A DNA stretch of 32,598 bases, taken from NCBI GenBank assembly GCA_041694275.1, contig JASMTQ010000033.1, positions 1-32,598 of the forward strand, read 5' to 3'. A program made the translations under genes and the position numbers. The notes under the pieces are model-generated. The model had not been told where the DNA came from. It saw only the letters and a list, made by a program, of their open reading frames with translations, and did no database searches. Positions 23,023 through 29,256 of this stretch are shown here, piece by piece; position 1 is the first letter of the stretch; each line of letters opens with the position of its first letter. The stretch is from M55B118 sp041694275 (GTDB taxonomy: Bacteria > Bacillota_I > Bacilli_A > Izemoplasmatales > Izemoplasmataceae).

Positions 23023-24393
23023 TTATGCGTAGAAACCGTTGAAGATGAAATAAACAATGAAGAATGCCATGAGGAAGAGCATGACAGGTGAGACTTCTTT
23101 TCTTCTTCCGCTTGCGAACATGACAATCGGATAGAACACGAACCCTACGGCGATGCCTTCGGCAATCGAATAGGTGAACATCATGAACGAAATGGTCAAG
23201 AATGCGCTGATGAGGAGTGGCTTGTCATCAAAATCAAGGTGTTTCAGTTGAGCCACCATGAGCGCCCCCACCATGACTAGCGCCATGGATGTCACCGGTG
23301 CATAATCAATGCCGGTTGCAGGATCGAAAATGGCTGTGAAAATCCCAATCAATGGGTAGATAAGCAGTGAAAGTAAAAACAAAACCCCTACAGTCAGTGT
23401 GGTGATGCCCGTACGTCCGCCTTGTTCTATTCCGGTGGTGCTTTCAATGTAGGACGTGACCGTTGATGTTCCTAAAAGAGATCCCGCTACCGTACCGGCC
23501 GAGTCTGCGAAAAGTGCTTTGTTTCCACCTTCAAGCTCACCTTCTTCATTCATGAGACCCGCTTCGTTTCCTACCGCAATCAATGTGCCTGCGGTATCAA
23601 AGAAATCGACAAAGAGAAATGTGAAGATGATGAATACAGCCTCTGGAGCACTGAAGAGTTCTCTAAACCCGCTGAATGCAGCAAGGAACGTTTCGCCTGC
23701 GCCTTCAAAGATGCCTTGTTGGTTTTCCGCGAGGGCCGGCATATGATCAATGCCAATCGCGTTAAGGATAACGCCAATGACCGCGGTTACCGCAATGGAT
23801 ATAATTAGTGAGAATTTGTTGCCTCTAGCATAAAGCACCACAACCAAAATGAGACCGAACACCCCTAGCAAGACCGCAGGGTGTCCAAGATCTCCAAGCC
23901 TTACGTACGTGGCTGGGTCGGATACGATGACGCCCATGTTGGTAAGACCCAGGAATGTGATAAAAAATCCAATCCCCGCTCCAACAGCGTATTTGAGTCC
24001 TTTTGGTATTGCATCAATGATCATTTTTCTGAGTCCGCTCACTGAAAGCAATAAAAAAAGCACCCCGCTCAGGAACACCGCAGCCAGTGCTGCTTGCCAA
24101 CTGAGTCCGTAGATGCCTACGACCGTATAAGCGAAAAATGCGTTGATACCCATGCCTGGTGCAAGTGCGACAGGATAGTTTGCGAACCATCCCATGATGA
24201 TGGCGGCGATGACCGATGCCATGACGGTTGCAAAAAAGACACCGGCAACCGGCATGCCGGTGATTCCAAGAATCGTCGAGTTGACTGGAAGAATGTAGGC
24301 CATCGCAAGGAATGTGGTAAGCCCTGCAAGCACCTCGGTTTTCATTGTGGAGCCGCGTTCTCTTACTTTGAAGTACGTGATGATTTTTTCCAT
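23023..24393 (-). CDS. pbuG: Guanine/hypoxanthine permease (NCS2, AzgA/PbuG type)
   Basis: 456 residues. AzgA-type hallmarks: TEVLAGLTTFLAMAYILPVNS, FANYPVALAPGMGINAFFAY, and FLFVDFFDTAGTLIAVGNEAG containing the acidic substrate-site residues, plus TSTVTSYIESTTGIEQGGRTG. The family takes up guanine, hypoxanthine or adenine with protons. The guanine-type riboswitch directly upstream supports guanine or hypoxanthine. The ribosome binding site GGGAGG, 8 nt before the ATG, is part of the riboswitch expression platform. A terminator separates it from uraA. Confidence 0.92.
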   Translation of the reverse strand: MEKIITYFKVRERGSTMKTEVLAGLTTFLAMAYILPVNSTILGITGMPVAGVFFATVMASVIAAIIMGWFANYPVALAPGMGINAFFAYTVVGIYGLSWQAALAAVFLSGVLFLLLSVSGLRKMIIDAIPKGLKYAVGAGIGFFITFLGLTNMGVIVSDPATYVRLGDLGHPAVLLGVFGLILVVVLYARGNKFSLIISIAVTAVIGVILNAIGIDHMPALAENQQGIFEGAGETFLAAFSGFRELFSAPEAVFIIFTFLFVDFFDTAGTLIAVGNEAGLMNEEGELEGGNKALFADSAGTVAGSLLGTSTVTSYIESTTGIEQGGRTGITTLTVGVLFLLSLLIYPLIGIFTAIFDPATGIDYAPVTSMALVMVGALMVAQLKHLDFDDKPLLISAFLTISFMMFTYSIAEGIAVGFVFYPIVMFASGRRKEVSPVMLFLMAFFIVYFIFNGFYA

Positions 24394-24400
24394 TAAAAAA

Positions 24401-24451
24401 GCCTCCCGTATTTTTTTGAGTCAGTAAAGCACTCATCATAAACAGGGTGGC
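24401..24451 (-). promoter_or_regulatory. Expression platform of the purine riboswitch (ribosome-binding-site masking helix)
   Basis: Minus-strand GCCACCC (24445-24451) can pair with GGGAGGC (24401-24407), which is the ribosome binding site, with one A-A mismatch. A small internal hairpin lies between at 24418-24434. No T-tract terminator is present, so translational control is inferred. Confidence 0.6.
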
Positions 24452-24491
24452 ATCTCTTTTGTCCATACATAGACATGACAATATATATGAA

Positions 24492-24560
24492 TAACGTAGT
24501 TTCGGCATTTGAGGTGCCAAAGTAGAGACAATCAGACCCTATTTCTGATCATATACGTTA
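24492..24560 (-). ncRNA. Purine riboswitch aptamer, guanine type
   Basis: 69-nt minus-strand aptamer. P1 is a perfect 7-bp helix TAACGTA/TACGTTA. It is followed by TATGATC (TATAATC-like), a P2 with ATCAG/CTGAT, the conserved core TGTCTCTAC, and P3 GGCA...TGCC. The J3-1 segment AACTA has a C at the ligand-pairing position, where adenine riboswitches have U. This layout matches the xpt-pbuX aptamer and lies upstream of a purine permease. Confidence 0.88.
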
Positions 24561-24572
24561 CTAACCATTAAC

Positions 24573-24600
24573 AGTATACTGAAAATTCAAATTAATTCAA
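24573..24600 (-). promoter_or_regulatory. Promoter of the riboswitch / purine permease transcript
   Basis: Minus-strand TTGAAT (24595-24600), 16 nt, TATACT (24573-24578), about 13 nt above the aptamer. Confidence 0.6.
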
Positions 24601-24645
24601 GAGGGAGAAAACACTTACACATGAATTTTTTCGTTTCAAAACAAG

Positions 24646-24662
24646 AACCTTTGATCAAGGCT
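24646..24662 (-). terminator. Weak terminator-like hairpin after the methyltransferase gene
   Basis: Minus-strand AGCCTT and AAGGTT around 5 nt, followed by CTTGTTTTG. Short stem and interrupted T tract. Confidence 0.4.
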
Positions 24663-24667
24663 TTCGT

Positions 24668-25456
24668 TTAGCGCTTCCTTGCCCTCAGGCTAAACGTCAG
24701 GGGGATCATGCCTTCAAGTTTCTTATGATAATAAAGCTTCTCACTATCTTCTTTCGTGCCACCCATGCCTTTGGCGCAACGGTCGTGTTCATGCATATAC
24801 TCGATAAAAAGACCGCTATCGGACATGGCGTTGACAAGATCGCTCACCTTGTACATCCAGAAATGGTTTTTCGCCTTTTTGAGCTCGGATGCGTATCCAC
24901 CGATGAATTCATCGACCTCCGCTTCTTTCTCAAAATAGGGATAGTGAATATCAGCGATATCTTTACCAAGTTTTTCTTCGCTAAAGGTCAAATAGAAAGG
25001 GTGGGCGTCATGCGCATAAAAATACCCGTCATCCTTTAAAAAGTGTGCGATCGTTTTTCCCCATACCTTCAAATCGGGCAGCCAGCCGATGGCGCCATCG
25101 GAAGTGAATACAATGTCGTACTTCCCTTTGTGGGTACCCATAAGGGTCATAATATCTGATTCAATGAACTCGACATATTTTATCCCAAGCTCACTTGCGA
25201 GTTTTCTTGCATAGTGGATGTTATCAGGGACAAGATCAACCCCTGTGACATTTGCGCCCATTTTGGCAAGCACAATGGAATCAGCACCCGTATTGCACTG
25301 AAGATGCAAAACAGTCTTTCCCTGTATGTCTCCAAGTTCCCGTTTGATGATTGGGTTGAATACGTAGGTATCTGTTTCAAATTGATGTTTGAAGTGTTTG
25401 TAGTGGTCAAAAGACAAAGTCCCCCATGCCTTCAAGTTGTCTTCTATTTCTTTCAT
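24668..25456 (-). CDS. Class I SAM-dependent methyltransferase
   Basis: 262 residues from an ATG at 25456 with AGGAGGACC; a longer frame to 25501 has no better site. The Rossmann methyltransferase core is visible: GKTVLHLQCNTGADSIVLAKMGANVTGVDLV (motif I and the acidic end of strand 2), VEFIESDIM, and YDIVFTSDGAIGWLPDLKVW. A C-terminal segment with HDRCAKGMGG follows. It resembles uncharacterised small-molecule methyltransferases of Bacillota. The substrate is unknown. Monocistronic, between a weak terminator and the tRNA terminator. Confidence 0.82.
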   Translation of the reverse strand: MKEIEDNLKAWGTLSFDHYKHFKHQFETDTYVFNPIIKRELGDIQGKTVLHLQCNTGADSIVLAKMGANVTGVDLVPDNIHYARKLASELGIKYVEFIESDIMTLMGTHKGKYDIVFTSDGAIGWLPDLKVWGKTIAHFLKDDGYFYAHDAHPFYLTFSEEKLGKDIADIHYPYFEKEAEVDEFIGGYASELKKAKNHFWMYKVSDLVNAMSDSGLFIEYMHEHDRCAKGMGGTKEDSEKLYYHKKLEGMIPLTFSLRARKR

Positions 25457-25506
25457 TGTAAGGTCCTCCTGGCGCTTGGCCAAACTAAATAGGTCATACA
25501 ATTAGG

Positions 25507-25512
25507 ATTATA
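25507..25512 (-). promoter_or_regulatory. -10 box of the methyltransferase gene
   Basis: TATAAT on the minus strand, about 50 nt before the ATG. The -35 would fall in the T tract of the tRNA terminator and is not distinctive. Confidence 0.4.
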
Positions 25513-25528
25513 CCCTAAATAAGCGCAT

Positions 25529-25555
25529 AAAAAAAGCCATTCCCCAGGGAACGGC
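25529..25555 (-). terminator. Terminator of the tRNA-Val / tRNA-Leu transcript
   Basis: Minus-strand GCCGTTCCC and GGGAATGGC (one G-T wobble), then seven T, 13 nt after the tRNA-Leu CCA end. Confidence 0.9.
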
Positions 25556-25567
25556 ATCATTTATAAA

Positions 25568-25654
25568 TGGTGCGAATGGGGAGACTTGAACTCCCACGGA
25601 CTAATGTCCACATGGCCCTCAACCATGCGCGTCTACCAATTCCGCCACACTCGC
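25568..25654 (-). tRNA. tRNA-Leu (anticodon GAG)
   Basis: 87 nt with encoded CCA and a long variable arm. Acceptor GCGAGTG/CATTCGC; anticodon loop TTGAGGG in stem CATGG/CCATG gives GAG; the T loop is TTCAAGT. Confidence 0.95.
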
Positions 25655-25660
25655 AGATAA

Positions 25661-25735
25661 TGGTGGAGACTGGCGGATTCGAACCACCGACCCCTTGCAC
25701 GTCAAGCAAGTGCTCTCCCACTGAGCTAAGCCTCC
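25661..25735 (-). tRNA. tRNA-Val (anticodon GAC)
   Basis: 75 nt with encoded CCA. Acceptor GGAGGCT/AGTCTCC; anticodon loop TTGACGT in stem CTTGC/GCAAG gives GAC; the T loop is TTCGAAT. It lies 6 nt upstream of tRNA-Leu on the same transcript. Confidence 0.95.
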
Positions 25736-25749
25736 CAGCCACGAAGTAG

Positions 25750-25779
25750 ATTATACCACCATTAAGCGAATTTAGTCAA
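25750..25779 (-). promoter_or_regulatory. Promoter of the tRNA-Val / tRNA-Leu operon
   Basis: Minus-strand TTGACT (25774-25779), 18 nt, TATAAT (25750-25755), close to consensus as expected for stable RNA. Confidence 0.8.
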
Positions 25780-25833
25780 GGGTTGTGAGTGAAAAATGCA
25801 TTTTTTTATCCCTTGAACGAAGTGGTCGCCTTC

Positions 25834-27330
25834 TTATTGCGAAGCATCGTTGGAAGGCACCTTCGATTTGATGGTTGTGACTGTATCTCTATAAAGTTTT
25901 ACGAAAACCACGAATACGACTAAAAATTCAAGACGGCCTAAAAACATGCCAAGCGTCATCGACCAGTAAGCGATGCCTGATAAGGCCGCATTCGTTACAC
26001 CGATTGAAAGACCGACGGTCCCAAGGGCTGAGGCGTATTCGAAGAAACTCTCAGTTACACTGAAGCCCTGGGTGGCGAGGATAATCGTACCAATGATGAG
26101 GATCGTGATATAGACACTCACGTAGTTGTAGATATGCACCATGTCCTGACGGTGAATGTTCTTTTCACCTGAAGGGGTGGTTACGACGTTGTCCGTAACC
26201 TGTCTTTCCGCCTGGAACGAGCGCATGATCGTATGTTTGAACGTTTTGACCATGAGATGGACACGGGTGACTTTGAGTCCACCTGTGGTGGAACCTGACT
26301 GCCCGCCTATGGTCATGAGCATGATTGAAAGCAAAATAAACGCCGCGGGAAGAACCGTATAGGAATCGACTATCGAGTAGCCCGTACCAGTAAGTGCGGT
26401 GACAGTTTCAAACAGACCTATTCTAAAGGCTGTGCCGAATGCGTACGTACCACCCTGGGTAAGTAAAAAGACACCCGCAGAGATGACGATTAGAATAAGG
26501 GCAAGATAAAACCGGTGTTCATTGATGCTGAAAAGCACCTTGTATCGTTTTCTAAGCAATAATATGTAGGTTGCGAAGTTGAGACTTCCAAGCACCATGA
26601 GAACGATGGTGACGCCTTCTATTGGGACTGAGTCGTAATGACCGATGGAATCAGGTTGCACTGAGAACCCTCCGGTTGCAAGGGCGCTCATTGAATGATT
26701 GATGGCATCAAACGCAGGCATCCCAGCCACAATATAGGCAAGTGCGCCAACGAGCATGATCCCGACATAGAAACTAAAAAGCGTCTGCGCGGTTTTCTTG
26801 ATGTTTGGCAGCACCTGGTCATGGCCTTCGGTTTCATAAAGCGTGCTCATGGTACCAACGCCGACAATCGAAGTGATCATGAGCGCAACGATTCCAAAAC
26901 CGCCAAAGAACTGCATGAGACTTCTGAAAATGAGAAGGCTGTTTGGAGTGTTCACTACATCTACGACGCTAAGACCGGTCGTAGTCCACCCACTCACCGT
27001 TTCAAACGCGGCTTGTGTGACATTGAAATCAAGAATAATGATAAACGGCAGGGTGCTTGCAAACACCATGATAATCCATGTAAAGACGACACTGACGGCG
27101 CCCTGAAGGTATGATAGTCGGCTTGCGTCCGTGTCGTGAAAGATTCTATAGGTAGGGAGTGCCAAAGCTTCAAGAACCAAAAATGGGACGAGAAATCCAA
27201 GCGTGGTTGAAAAACGCTCTCCATAAAGTACCGAGACTACGGCAGGAAGTAGGAAAACGAAGGCGACAACACTGGCAATAAGGCCAGTCACCGCGAATAT
27301 TTCGCGGTATTCCTGTCTCAGGGTTTTCAT
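25834..27330 (-). CDS. trkH: TrkH/KtrB-family potassium channel subunit, module 2
   Basis: 498 residues, polytopic, paralogue of the module 1 TrkH and almost the same length. Pore loops: SGWTTTGLS, SALATGGFS, TALTGTGYS and SALGTVGLS, with GQSGSTTGGLKVTR before the last helices. The third pore loop reads TGTGYS where module 1 has TTTGYA, and the second LATGGFS against ISTGGFS; these differences lie beside the filter glycines. The ATG overlaps the stop of the TrkA gene by 4 nt. Last gene of a three-gene operon without sensor or regulator genes. No clear terminator was seen after it; the tRNA promoter follows about 55 nt on. Confidence 0.92.
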   Translation of the reverse strand: MKTLRQEYREIFAVTGLIASVVAFVFLLPAVVSVLYGERFSTTLGFLVPFLVLEALALPTYRIFHDTDASRLSYLQGAVSVVFTWIIMVFASTLPFIIILDFNVTQAAFETVSGWTTTGLSVVDVVNTPNSLLIFRSLMQFFGGFGIVALMITSIVGVGTMSTLYETEGHDQVLPNIKKTAQTLFSFYVGIMLVGALAYIVAGMPAFDAINHSMSALATGGFSVQPDSIGHYDSVPIEGVTIVLMVLGSLNFATYILLLRKRYKVLFSINEHRFYLALILIVISAGVFLLTQGGTYAFGTAFRIGLFETVTALTGTGYSIVDSYTVLPAAFILLSIMLMTIGGQSGSTTGGLKVTRVHLMVKTFKHTIMRSFQAERQVTDNVVTTPSGEKNIHRQDMVHIYNYVSVYITILIIGTIILATQGFSVTESFFEYASALGTVGLSIGVTNAALSGIAYWSMTLGMFLGRLEFLVVFVVFVKLYRDTVTTIKSKVPSNDASQ

Positions 27331-27989
27331 GCGCCGCTAATGGCCTTGATGACTTTGTTTTTGGTTTTCTTGAGGGTGGTGACGATGACGCGGTCCTTGT
27401 GTTCCAAAATGGTTTTTGGTTTGGCAATGGTGGCTTTTCCGTCTCTAAGGATCGCGGTGATGACGGCTTCACCCGGTAATTTTATGGATTCAATCGGTCT
27501 TGATATGACTGGGGATTTCTCCGTTACCTCGATATCAAGAATAAGCAGGTTTTCATCTTCAAGCGGCATGAACATTTTAAGCGACTGCACAAAGGCGTGC
27601 TGTTCAATGATGCCGGCAATGACTTTTGCGCTGTTGATGGTTTCTGTGACACCGAGTTCCTTGAACACGTTTACGTTGTGCGGCGTGTTGACGATTGAAA
27701 CGACGCGATCAATCGTAAATACATTCTTAAGCAAAAGCCCTATTACAAGGTTTTCAGTATCCTGGTTGCATAGCGTGATGCCGAGATCAAAATTGTATAC
27801 ACCGGCATCTTCAAGCGTATCGGGCACGGTTGCGTCTCCATGAATGATGGCGACGTTTTTGAATTCTCTTGAAAGCACCTTGCAAAAATCCTTGTCCTTG
27901 TTGATGACTACGACTTTGTGTTTGGTCGTATTGAGTGATTGAAGGAGATAGCGGGTCTTTTTTCGTCCGCCACTAATCAGTATTTTCAT
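27327..27989 (-). CDS. trkA: TrkA-type RCK subunit with RCK_N and RCK_C domains, module 2
   Basis: 220 residues from an ATG at 27989 preceded by GGAGGAAACC. RCK_N opens MKILISGGRKKTRYLLQSL, again without the GxGxxG motif and with VINKD at the end of strand 2. TrkA_C (~150-215) includes VTEKSPVISRPIESIKLPGEAV and KDRVIVTTLKK. It closely parallels the module 1 protein (both start MKILISGG), so this departure from the Rossmann motif is a shared, older trait. It overlaps the short subunit gene by 17 nt and trkH by 4 nt. Confidence 0.87.
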   Translation of the reverse strand: MKILISGGRKKTRYLLQSLNTTKHKVVVINKDKDFCKVLSREFKNVAIIHGDATVPDTLEDAGVYNFDLGITLCNQDTENLVIGLLLKNVFTIDRVVSIVNTPHNVNVFKELGVTETINSAKVIAGIIEQHAFVQSLKMFMPLEDENLLILDIEVTEKSPVISRPIESIKLPGEAVITAILRDGKATIAKPKTILEHKDRVIVTTLKKTKNKVIKAISGA

Positions 27990-28434
27990 CGCTGGTTTCC
28001 TCCTTCTGGTCTTCAAGTGATTTTAAGAATGCATTCACTGAAAGTTCAGGTGGACAGATGGACTTGATGTCCATGTTTTTTAGTGCCTGCTGCTTGTCTT
28101 GTTCGTAGAGTCTGCAAAAGACTCTGGGTACACCATGGATTTCGCGCGCAATGGCACTGATAAAGAGGTTGATGTTGTCATCGTTGGTCGCTGCGACTAC
28201 GATGTCGCTGTTTGCGATGTCCGCTTCTTTGAGCGTATTGATATTCGTCCCGTCTCCGAGAAGCGTATTGCCTCCATAAGCCGGTGAAAGCTTTTGAAAA
28301 GACAGTTCGTCCATATCCACGATGGTGACGTTTTTATTTTGCTGGCTCATGATGTAGGCAAGTGCGGCGCCCATGCGCCCACAGCCGACAATCAGGACGT
28401 TTTTGTATTTGTTTCCGATTCCGTTTGCCATCAT
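27973..28434 (-). CDS. trkA: Short TrkA-type subunit, RCK_N domain only, module 2
   Basis: 153 residues, AAAGGAG ribosome binding site, two consecutive ATGs. Canonical nucleotide-binding RCK_N: NVLIVGCGRMGAALAYIM (GxGRMG), VTIVDMDE with acidic ribose ligand, GNTLLGDGTNINTLKEADI and DIVVAATNDDNINLFISAIAR. It has no TrkA_C domain and ends in an acidic tail (QKEETSDENTD). This is the only one of the window's four RCK_N domains that keeps the full nucleotide motif, so it is the probable ATP/ADP or NAD(H) sensor of module 2. First gene of the operon. Confidence 0.88.
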   Translation of the reverse strand: MMANGIGNKYKNVLIVGCGRMGAALAYIMSQQNKNVTIVDMDELSFQKLSPAYGGNTLLGDGTNINTLKEADIANSDIVVAATNDDNINLFISAIAREIHGVPRVFCRLYEQDKQQALKNMDIKSICPPELSVNAFLKSLEDQKEETSDENTD

Positions 28435-28475
28435 TTACACTCCTTTACCCTTGTAATTAGCATGGTTATCAATGA

Positions 28476-28496
28476 CTTTGGTATTGTACACCAAAG
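28476..28496. promoter_or_regulatory. Perfect 7-7-7 palindrome over the -10 of potassium module 2
   Basis: CTTTGGT (28476-28482) and ACCAAAG (28490-28496), with the -10 box within the 7-nt centre. A bound repressor would block the promoter. Confidence 0.6.
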
Positions 28497-28511
28497 ATTG
28501 GCTTAGTGCAA
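28483..28511 (-). promoter_or_regulatory. Promoter of potassium module 2
   Basis: Minus-strand TTGCAC (28506-28511), 17 nt, TACAAT (28483-28488). A second possible start is an extended -10 TGG-TATGAT at 28568-28573 further up. Confidence 0.7.
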
Positions 28512-28524
28512 CCCTTAAAACGTA

Positions 28525-28570
28525 ATATTGAGCAATATATTTCAAGGTGTTCAATCGCTGGTGTCTAATC
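28525..28570. repeat. Palindrome and 14-bp-period direct repeat upstream of potassium module 2
   Basis: ATATTG-AG-CAATAT (28525-28538) is a 14-bp palindrome. GGTGTTCAATC (28546-28556) and GGTGTCTAATC (28560-28570) are near-identical direct repeats 14 bp apart. Either may bind a regulator. Confidence 0.35.
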
Positions 28571-28652
28571 ATACCATATTTTTTAGTTTATAAAAAGTTT
28601 GAGTGTCACCGCCCAGTATAAACAATGGTAGTTTAACATAAATGCATGCATT

Positions 28653-28676
28653 AAAAAACCCTTTTAAAAAGGGTTT
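28653..28676 (-). terminator. Terminator of the orphan 98-residue gene
   Basis: Minus-strand AAACCCTTTT pairs with AAAAGGGTTT, followed by T6. The gene's TAA stop lies within the first arm. Confidence 0.85.
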
Positions 28677-28971
28677 ATAACACTCTTAGATCACAATGCA
28701 GTGTTTTATCGAGATGCCCGCACATAGGCAGCATACCATCAGGAAGCACGTCTGTGAGTACGTGGCGAATGCCTCGCTTTTTAAGGGACAAAAGAATGGC
28801 GTGCATAAAATCCTTGTCAAAAAAGGTTTCACTTTTTTCTACCGTGTAATCGTGGATTATGACTGTTGATGCATTCCTTGAGATATCAAACGTGATTCTT
28901 GTAAGCTGATCCTTCGTTTCAGCGACAAGGTAGTAATTACCAAGTGCGATGGTAATGGATTTTTTGTTCAT
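28675..28971 (-). CDS. Hypothetical protein, 98 residues
   Basis: Not recognised. ATG at 28971 is 6 nt from AAGGAGG; a GTG two codons earlier sits inside that site and is unlikely. The protein has no membrane segment or signal. It shows alternating strands (SITIALGNYYLVAETKDQLTRITFDI, STVIIHDYTVEK), a helix KDFMHAILLSLKKRGIRHVL, then a loop with two cysteines (MCGHLDKTLHC), which could fold as one small alpha/beta domain. It is monocistronic with a good promoter and terminator, so it is surely expressed. The transposon lies 133 nt upstream of its start. Confidence 0.7.
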   Translation of the reverse strand: MNKKSITIALGNYYLVAETKDQLTRITFDISRNASTVIIHDYTVEKSETFFDKDFMHAILLSLKKRGIRHVLTDVLPDGMLPMCGHLDKTLHCDLRVL

Positions 28972-28995
28972 AGTCACCCTCCTTGAGTCAGATAT

Positions 28996-29024
28996 ATTAT
29001 ATCGCGAGGGTTAATGGAGGGCAA
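28996..29024 (-). promoter_or_regulatory. Promoter of the orphan 98-residue gene
   Basis: Minus-strand TTGCCC (29019-29024), 17 nt, TATAAT (28996-29001). Confidence 0.65.
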
Positions 29025-29078
29025 CCCATATACACCTGGCCCCAAAGTATCCGTGTGTTCTATGTGTGCGGCCATTTC

Positions 29079-29103
29079 AAAAAAAAGAGCCCTTTAGGGC
29101 TCT
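29079..29103. terminator. Orphan terminator split by the insertion sequence
   Basis: GAGCCC-TTTA-GGGCTC has a run of eight A on the left (T8 on the minus strand). On the right the insertion sequence begins after one base. No gene ends into it on either strand. Confidence 0.7.
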
Positions 29104-29121
29104 ACAGACTGTTGACAAAGT

Positions 29122-29181
29122 ACCTTCCTTAGTTGGAGGGTGCTTTTTTCATTTGGAGAGTTTTCCTGTGGAAAACTTTCC
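29122..29181 (+). terminator. Hairpins at the left end of the insertion sequence
   Basis: ACCTTCC pairs with GGAGGGT (29122-29141) and is followed by GC and T6: a terminator facing inward that would stop outside transcription from entering the transposase gene. A second 12-bp hairpin with one mismatch follows at 29155-29181. Confidence 0.6.
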
Positions 29182-29223
29182 TAAATAATGGCTGTACAAA
29201 GCCCTTTTCTGCCTTGAAAAATG

Positions 29224-29229
29224 GTATAA
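29224..29229 (+). promoter_or_regulatory. Extended -10 promoter of the transposase
   Basis: TATAAT preceded by TGG (TGn extended -10), about 28 nt before the ATG. No good -35 is seen. Confidence 0.55.
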
Positions 29230-29256
29230 TATAGGCAAGAAAAGGATGTGGTTTAT

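Noticed and set aside
24411..24434. Terminator in the purine riboswitch platform (GAGTGCTTTACTGACTC hairpin)
   Set aside because: On the transcribed minus strand the hairpin is followed by A's, not T's, so it cannot be an intrinsic terminator there.
28435..28674. A c-di-AMP (ydaO-type) riboswitch upstream of potassium module 2
   Set aside because: I looked because such switches control K+ genes, but the conserved core is not recognisable here or upstream of module 1.
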